A DNA stretch of 64,000 nt from the NCBI RefSeq assembly GCF_000344685.1, contig NW_006920414.1, forward strand, positions 1,989,577 through 2,053,576, in the 5' to 3' direction. The position numbers and the translations under genes are program-made. The notes under the pieces were generated by a model. The model was not told where the DNA came from. It made no database searches and saw only the letters and a program-made list of their open reading frames with translations. This DNA comes from Gloeophyllum trabeum ATCC 11539 (Eukaryota > Basidiomycota > Agaricomycetes > Gloeophyllales > Gloeophyllaceae). This document shows, piece after piece, positions 57,540 to 64,000 of this stretch (its first letter is position 1; every line of letters begins with the position of its first letter).

Positions 57540-59171
57540 TCACTCAACCGAAACGAGGTCGTTGATGGCTTCAGAATGCTCCTGGCAATGTCTTTTCTTC
57601 CCTATTTGAATGGGCCAGTGCAGCTCCGTGGTCTCCTCCTCTGCGGTACAGCAAAGATATACAGATCCGTCCCGAAGACGATCCCTTCCGCGATTCCCGC
57701 TGCATACAGTGGGGGAAGCTAGCATAGGTTGTAGGGTCTGCGCAAAGAGGTTGTAGTCCTCCATAGTCGAACAATTGATCTGCAACCGGAGTGCTTGCAG
57801 CTCTGACATGGAGAGGGAGGGATCACTTGAGCATGTCCCGTTCAAGAGGCAGTCGACAAGGTGCATTGCACCAGCACTGAAAGTATACGAAGCGGCGCAG
57901 ATACTTACGTCCTGTAAGGACTTAGCCACCTTGAGCAACTGCATTAAATCTTGCGGCTGAGGAAGGAAATCAGATGAAGTAGTGACGTTCAACTCCCGTA
58001 GGGGACAGCGCGAGCGGGCGAGCAGTTTCGTCCAAAGATCCGATGAACCCCACGCTTCAGTCAAGGCGAGGACTTCGAGTTCAGGAAGAATGAGGTTATG
58101 GACTAGGCGAGATAGAACAGATCCGCTCCGCGGGAGTGATGCCTCCGAGCTTATCGTCAGGAGTCTGAGCTTCGGAAGCGGAAAGGGACGTATTCCAGAG
58201 GGCCAAGTGAGTTCTACTTTGTCCTGGTAGTCGTTTAGGATGTCAAGCTTGAGGGCTTCCAGCTGTCGACACTGCGCAATAACCTGAGGAACGTGAGGGA
58301 CGCAATGTGGCCCTCGAATGCCAATATGCAGACTGGCCAGCTGCGCCCAAGGCAAAACGAGAAAATCATATTGATTAGGGTGTGACCAGAAGTAAACGAG
58401 ATCTTTCAGCCGTGGAAGCCTCGTAGTATGTTGTTCGCCTGCGCAGGTACAGGGTCGTTTCTTGTAGTGGACCAGACAGAGCTTTTCCAGCAGCGGCAGT
58501 TCATCGGCAATGAAATAGCGGGCGAAGTCACCTTGCACAAGGCCCAAGTCGAGAACTTTGCAATGTTCAATGTATCTCTTTATCAGTTCTGGGCCCACTG
58601 TATTGACCGTGATCCTATCCCAGAGGGTGAGGGATTCCCGCCATGCCAAGTGAAGTGGAAGGACTCCCGCTCGGGAAAGCCACTTTTCCATAGACTCCAT
58701 ATGCTTCGCGCCATGGGACTTGCTTGGTATTCCCAAGCCACTCCATAAGAAGGGAGTCGCCAACGCCACTTCCCTCCAGTAACGGCACACTCGAGTTAGA
58801 ACCAAAGGTGCTTCACGAACATTGGCAATTTCAAGGTCTTCAGGAAGGCAGTGAACGAAAATCTCGGACAAAGTTTCTGAGGGCAGCCCGAGACTTCCTC
58901 CCTGTTCAGCCGACAGAGATTTGCAGCATTGAACGCGACCCTGTAGGCGCGCACGATCCTTCGATAGCGTGACGCGATCGAGCGGGACGACATTAATGGC
59001 GTCCAGCGCCCTAGTGGCAGCGACGAGTCCTTCCAGGAGGGTAGAACCAGCCGGGTCTGAGGAGGAGTTACTCAATGGATGTTCTCCGCCGGCTGTGGGA
59101 GATAGGGGTGCCGATGTGAGCTCATGTGGCGCAAACACAAGGGGGCGACATACCGGAAATAGTGTGACCAC
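57540..59171 (-). CDS. F-box/leucine-rich-repeat protein
   Basis: An intronless gene of 543 codons. The F-box lies around residues 95-140: LGLPSETLSEIFVHCLP, then LVLTRVCRYWREVALATPFLW, the common agaricomycete F-box-like pattern. A short coiled segment (LDRVTLSKDRARLQGR) precedes it. The remainder is a series of irregular leucine-rich segments (LPLLEKLCLVHY, LPKLRLLTISSEA, LPELEVLALTEAW). It is likely a substrate adaptor of SCF ubiquitin ligases. Mushrooms carry many such genes and the target is not predictable. The first ~90 residues are weakly conserved, so a later start is possible. Confidence 0.82.
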   Translation of the reverse strand: MVTLFPVCRPLVFAPHELTSAPLSPTAGGEHPLSNSSSDPAGSTLLEGLVAATRALDAINVVPLDRVTLSKDRARLQGRVQCCKSLSAEQGGSLGLPSETLSEIFVHCLPEDLEIANVREAPLVLTRVCRYWREVALATPFLWSGLGIPSKSHGAKHMESMEKWLSRAGVLPLHLAWRESLTLWDRITVNTVGPELIKRYIEHCKVLDLGLVQGDFARYFIADELPLLEKLCLVHYKKRPCTCAGEQHTTRLPRLKDLVYFWSHPNQYDFLVLPWAQLASLHIGIRGPHCVPHVPQVIAQCRQLEALKLDILNDYQDKVELTWPSGIRPFPLPKLRLLTISSEASLPRSGSVLSRLVHNLILPELEVLALTEAWGSSDLWTKLLARSRCPLRELNVTTSSDFLPQPQDLMQLLKVAKSLQDVSICAASYTFSAGAMHLVDCLLNGTCSSDPSLSMSELQALRLQINCSTMEDYNLFAQTLQPMLASPTVCSGNRGRDRLRDGSVYLCCTAEEETTELHWPIQIGKKRHCQEHSEAINDLVSVE

Positions 59172-61471
59172 GGTGGAAGTAGGTCATGTTTACTCCGGCA
59201 AATGGACTGACAATTGGGTGTACTCAGGCGGGGAGAGGATGAAAGGAACGAAAGAGATAACGTTTACGGTTCAGCAGGCTTTGTTTATATCCGAGCACGC
59301 AGGGGACCCACAGTCTCACGCCTTGTACTCCTGCACAAGAGCACCACATGAGCGAACGGGAGCAGCAGAGGTGAAACATACTGAATCTTGTAATAGAGGC
59401 GAATAACGCGAGTGAGAGATGGTTCTAGCCTTAGAATCCATCAAAACCTCTGCACTGAATCATGACAACAATACCTTTCTTGGAATAAAGCTAGCTTCAT
59501 ACTCGTAGCTATGCACTGAGTAGTTGTAGAAGCCTTGACAAGACATCAAACAACACAATAGAACCGATTCATGCCTGAAACGAATCTTTTTCCAGGCGTA
59601 TGTATCTCGTTAGCAGATACATAGCCAAGTTGCTCGGTACTACGACCGAAGACTTCGGTCAGGCTAAGGAAGGACCCGTATCCTGAAAGATGAAGACTGT
59701 TTAACTAATGAATCCTTGGGATCTGTTTAGGGGTAGACGCCCGAGCGTCACTGGGTTATTGTCTTAGATGAGCCAGAATCAGTAAGGCCGAACTAAGAAC
59801 AGAAAAAAAAACATAGAGAGCAACCGCCGTCGGTATCGTGAGGAACAGATGCCAATGACTTGTTATTGCACTGCGCCGAGAATGGCGCCGCCGGATACAA
59901 AGAATAGAGCCCTGCGGCTCGAACAGAGATGGTTCTGAGGGGAAACAGGTTGAGGTATCATGACCCGCTCGTACATCTCCCATCAGCTGGGCGAGTTCAG
60001 GCTCCCAAAGTAGCTTTGGGTATCCTCCCAGTATTCGGGAAGCCAATCTGTCATTTCCCGGTCGATGGCAGCGAGCGACCGTCCTTCCAGAGAATGTTAT
60101 GAGGCCCGGGCTCTCCATGGTATACGCAGTCCAGTATTCGCGCGCAGAAGTCTTCGCAAGAGGTTCAGATTAATCCAATCGATTCTCGCGTTCATAGTCT
60201 TGGTCGCAAAAACGGTGCAAACCTCGGCTGTGTCAAATGGGCCCCACGGCTCGCTCGTTGTCAATGCAAGGCCCGCCGGGTTCAGGAGGTTCAAGAGTGC
60301 ATATTTGGTCAAAGCAGCCCTTCAGCTAAAGTATGGGCATGAGTCTCTCTTCTTTCCTAAATTTGTGCCACTCGTTAGCATCGACGCATTCCATGACAAG
60401 CCAAGCGGATTTGCGCAAGTTGGTGGGATCTGGAACGCGTCAGTTTCGCACTGGCACGCCGTATTTTCATGGCAATGGTACACCAGGTACCCGGACGTGG
60501 AATCAATGCAGAGTACTTCAAAAAAGGCTGCATGGTCGAAGCTGGTTGAAGACAAGAGAGTGATGCATATGCAGTGACACATTCGGCATTTCCCGGGGGC
60601 GTCTGAACCTTGAACCGGGAACCAATAATCTCCGAGTCAGTCGTGCAACTTGTGCAAGAAGGTCTGCCGGCTACTGGTTCTACAGATGTCTTATGGATAG
60701 GATATATATTCCATGTACCCGTGTGTCCACTGGTAACAAAATAACCAGCCGTTTCCAGCATCAGGGAGACCTGTTTGGGGTCGTTAATTTCCCTACTTGG
60801 CATACCGGTGGCGATATTCTGTAAGCTGACATGTACACCCTCTTGAGGCCCGCCCTGTCATAGGTGTATCACATCGTAAACTCTCGTAAGAGATGCGTGA
60901 AGGTCCCAGGTCCTCGTGTCGAGTACTTGACCCCATTCATGAATCACTAGCACAGTGGGATGTGTAGGTGTAAAATGTACTGATGCCATGGTATTTCCAT
61001 TACCCGCGAATGTCCACTACTTAGTGAAAGGTCGAAGCAGCACATACACACTAAAGTCTCAACTTCGGAGTCGCAACACAGTGATCGACAAGCACTTGAC
61101 AGGTTCTTGAGCTCGTTGAGTATCTGATAAGATGGCGCGCCACCCCTACATAGTGTCCCTGATCATGATCGACCGCCAACAGAAACACTGAGCATCAGCC
61201 AATTTATCAGATAATCCTCGGCCACAATCAGCCCAGCACGATCCTGGTCCATCCACGCTCTCAAGGTCAACACGCGACATATCGCTCGAGCCCTCGATAC
61301 CAGGCACCGAGAAGCAAGGACATTAGATTTCGTCAATCTCATGAAAATAAAACAACAACAACAACAACAGGGATTAATCCGCACGGGCGGAAGCTCTAGT
61401 AACTCTAGATTTTTTATCTCCTCCCACCTATACCCATACCCACCACCTAAAACCAAGAAAATACGAATAAA
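59172..61471. other. 2.3-kb region, no supported gene; two GATA sites at its right end
   Basis: Frames at 59756-60118 and 60375-60803 (minus) and 60065-60577 (plus) overlap each other. A minus-strand ATG near 60988 opens MASVHFTPTHPTVLVIHEWG and might be the first exon of an unrecognised gene, but I could not extend it. A (CAA)n run lies at about 61352-61369, in the 3' flank of the transporter. Confidence 0.3.
61122..61214. promoter_or_regulatory. Pair of ATCWGATAA GATA elements
   Basis: ATCTGATAA at 61122-61130 and ATCAGATAA (inside the palindrome TTATCAGATAA) at 61206-61214 match the consensus bound by fungal iron-responsive GATA factors (Urbs1/SreA type). They sit downstream of the siderophore transporter, so they may serve a gene to the left. 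Confidence 0.5.
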
Positions 61472-63605
61472 TCAAGAGTTTTCAGGAACCTTCGCGTCCG
61501 GATCGTGCACGCTCTGCTCCTGGACGTTAACATCCTGCGTCTTCCCTACAATCCACCATCAGCACCCATCCACATCCACATCCGACGCGCACACCACTCA
61601 CCTTTCGCCCCCGCGCGCTCCGCCTCGGGCAGCGCCTGCAGATCGCCGAGGCGCGGGTTGCGCAGGCACAGCGCCGCGACGAAGAGCGGCACCGCGAGGC
61701 ACACGCCCGTCACCGCGAGATAGCGCTGCGTCTCGTTGTACGCGCGCACGACCGCGCCGCGCTCGGGCGTGCCCACCGGGTACGCCAGGATGAACGTCAG
61801 CGGCGCGTCGTACGCCGCGGCCGCGAGCGTGCCGTTGATCGGCGCGAGGTACGTCGCGAGCTTGCCGGGCAGCGTGTTCGACCAGATCGCGCCGGAGATG
61901 GTGTCTGCGTGAGGAGGGGGGGGTGAGTGAGTGAGTGAGTGAGAGCGCGGGCAGGATGGGGGGGATGGCTTACTCCCGAAGGCGCTGCCGATCTGGTACA
62001 TCGTGAGGTACAGCGCGGTGATCACCGCGACGTGCTCGTGCTTCGTCGCCGCCTGCACGAGCGCCTGCACGGGGTACGGGAAGAACCCGCCCGCGATGCC
62101 GAGCGTCACCTGCGCGCCGATGAGGCCCGCGAGCCCGCCGTGGCTCCCGTCGCGGTAGCGCACCATCAGGCCGAGCGCCATGATGAAGAGCAGCGTGCCC
62201 GCGACCGCGAACCACTTGATGTAGCGCACGACGCGGAAGACGCCGCCGAGCGCGATGCCCGCGACGACGGAGCAGAAGGAGTAGAGCGACGTGACGCGCG
62301 TGGCGGTGCTGACGCTCGCGTCGAAGGAGACGAGGAGGAGCGTGTAGAGGTACGCGCCCTGGAGGTACCAGCACAGGTTCAGGCTCAGCGCGACCCACAG
62401 GCCCGCGAGGATGCTGCGGTCTTTGAGCAGGTGGAACGGCACGATGGGGTGCTTGGCGTATTTGAGCTCCCACACGACGAACGCGGGGATGAGCGCGAAG
62501 CCGACGGCGAGCATCGCGATGACGTCCGCGTGCGCCCAGCGCGAGGACGTGCCGCCCGCGATGGTGAGCGGGATGAGGATGAGCGAGAGCAGCAAGGCGA
62601 GGAGGAGCGTGCCCGGCGCGTCGAGCGTGTGGAAGAGCGCGGCGAGGGTCTGCAAGCGCGAGGAGGGTGTCGTGGGGAGGATGCGCGAGAGCTTGCCGGC
62701 GCGGCGCGCGCGGCGCTGACCGAGATAGAGGGAGAGGATGATCGGGATGGAGGTGGCGGGGACGATGATGGTCCACATGCCCACACCTGGTATACAGTTA
62801 AGTGAGAGGTAGGGTTGGAATGGCAGCAAACTCACCCCATTGCCAGGTAGAATTTGCGATGACGGCCGACGTGACATTACCGGATATCCAGGTGTTGATG
62901 ATGAACGGACTCGCGGGGATGTAAGAGAAGAAGACACGGTTGCGGAGGGAGGTCACATCCGCGATGAGGACTTCGACGAGCAACTGGATCCCGGTCAAGC
63001 CGATCTGGTAGAGCACCTGGTGCGCAGAGCAACTGTGAGAAAGGCGCAATATGACTGGAGATAAGCCGAACGCACCTGGCCGCCGGCGTAGGTCTGAACG
63101 TTGTCAGAGGCGGCCTCTATGATCGTCCCGAGGACGTAGAAGAGGACGGAAAACGTGATGAGCTCGAGGCGGCCAAAAATGTCAGCGACCTTGGACATGG
63201 GTGGCTGGGCGGCGGCGGCAATGACGGCCTTGACGACATTGAGGGTGGAGAGGAGGGAGTGCGTCGAGTACGAGTTTGTCGCGTAGGTCTGGTAGACGGA
63301 GCGAGTCTGCCCGTCTGCGCGGTCGCGTGAGCGGAGTGGCGGTGGGTGGGTGTGTACGTACCGAGGCCGTATGCATAGGCGATGAGGAAGATACCGAGGA
63401 AGAGGACGACGAGGTCGAACGTGGTGAAGCAGGAGACGATGGCCTCGACCCGCTTGACACCGGGACTCTTGTCGTCGAGCAGCTTCGCGTCGGCGACGAT
63501 GTCCCCGCGCTGGGACTCTGGTTCTGCGTCGTAGAGGTGGAACGAGCCCGCGGACGACGCGGAGTCGTTGGCTGAGTCCTTCTTGGAGAGGATCGGGATG
63601 GCCAT
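61472..63605 (-). CDS. Siderophore-iron transporter (MFS, SIT/ARN family)
   Basis: About six exons. The cytosolic N-terminus [14 protein letters not shown] leads to [19 protein letters not shown]. Then come [36 protein letters not shown] (loop 2-3 motif), [67 protein letters not shown] and [17 protein letters not shown], all typical of 14-helix fungal SIT proteins that import ferric siderophores. The last intron (GTGAGT...TGTAG) removes an in-frame stop region and gives a soluble tail ending VPENS; without it the protein ends at 61546. Codon use is strongly C/G-ending. An intron at ~61910-61975 contains a GAGT microsatellite. GATA elements upstream suggest iron control. Confidence 0.92.
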
Positions 63606-64000
63606 TGCGAGCGGGAGAGGCGGGAGAAGCGTCTGAGGGCTAAAATTAATCGAGTGTGTTATATAGTGCGGATGGGTGCCGCCAAGGAGCCGGTACGTAC
63701 CTCGTAGGTGGGCTGATGATGGGTCGGCTGTCTGGCGTGCCTCAGGTTCTGCTCGCCCGCTGTGGCTGTCGGCTCCCGCCAGGTCGCTGACAGCTACGCA
63801 GCGCAAGCTGTCAATATATATTCTAGTCAGTCGCTGAGGCGTCGTACGCCACCTTTGCTTCGAAGCGCCCGAGCAGGTGGGAGTGCCGTCTCCGAGTGCA
63901 GGCCTAGAATTATCTGATAAAATTTTGATTGGCGATCGGGCTGCCCGCAGTTATCTGATAGTCGCGTCATCTTATCTCTTCATCTGATTTCCCTCCCATC
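63606..64000. promoter_or_regulatory. Siderophore transporter promoter with GATA elements
   Basis: Upstream of the ATG at 63605. ATCTGATAA lies at 63912-63920 inside the palindrome TTATCTGATAA, and ATCTGATAG at 63953-63961. A further TTATCT (AGATAA on the minus strand) and an ATCTGAT follow at about 63974-63988. A TTATATAG TATA-like word is near 63660. Tandem ATCWGATAA sites are known from iron-repressed fungal genes. Confidence 0.65.

Noticed and set aside
61939..62805. 288-codon plus-strand frame, very rich in Arg, Asp, Glu and Ala
   Set aside because: It is the antisense of the G/C-rich siderophore transporter exon; its composition mirrors the C/G-ending codons of the real gene. The long minus-strand frames in other phases have the same cause.

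Overview
The window is nuclear DNA of a filamentous basidiomycete, most likely an agaricomycete. Genes on both strands are split by short introns of about 50-65 nt with GTRNGT...CTNAY...YAG signals. Gene content is typical of mushrooms: F-box/LRR proteins, a CRH-type GH16, a GH76, Mkt1, spliceosomal Cwc27 and Ubc6. A tRNA-Val carries an 11-nt intron after position 37. No species call is possible from sequence alone.

Layout: 0-7 kb holds the 3' end of a highly charged protein, a zinc alcohol dehydrogenase, an F-box protein and a six-exon multi-pass membrane protein. 7.4-14 kb holds the replication nuclease-helicase DNA2, a small unknown gene and a CRH-like GH16 cell-wall enzyme. 16-22 kb holds a protein with a PP1-docking motif, a ~1,010-residue largely disordered protein and tRNA-Val(AAC). 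22.7-25 kb holds an MFS transporter.

The most interesting part is 26.0-37.9 kb. Four genes match the enzyme set of mycosporine (UV-screen) biosynthesis known from cyanobacteria: a sugar-phosphate cyclase of the desmethyl-4-deoxygadusol synthase type (33736-35710, minus), a MysB-type O-methyltransferase (36891-37901, plus), a MysC-type ATP-grasp ligase (31643-33381, plus) and an NRPS-like protein (27242-31245, minus). Unlike the cyanobacterial adenylation-thiolation-thioesterase enzyme, the NRPS-like protein ends in an NAD(P)-dependent thioester-reductase domain. An aldo/keto reductase lies 84 bp beyond its stop. Together they could reduce the amino-acid carboxyl of a mycosporine to an alcohol. 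This offers a genetic explanation for mycosporine-serinol or mycosporine-glutaminol type compounds reported from fungi. The gene assignments are firm; the reductive step is inference.

39-44 kb returns to housekeeping genes: CWC27, UBC6 and thymidylate kinase. At 44.4-45.9 kb a run of 395 N is flanked on both sides by the same ~562-bp sequence, which looks like an uncollapsed contig overlap. 46.9-54.5 kb holds a GH76 enzyme, a small zinc-finger-like protein and MKT1. 54.5-57.5 kb is unresolved. 57.5-59.2 kb is an intronless F-box/LRR gene. The window ends with a siderophore-iron transporter (61472-63605, minus) whose upstream region carries ATCTGATAA-type GATA elements, as expected for iron-regulated genes; two more such sites lie just beyond its 3' end.
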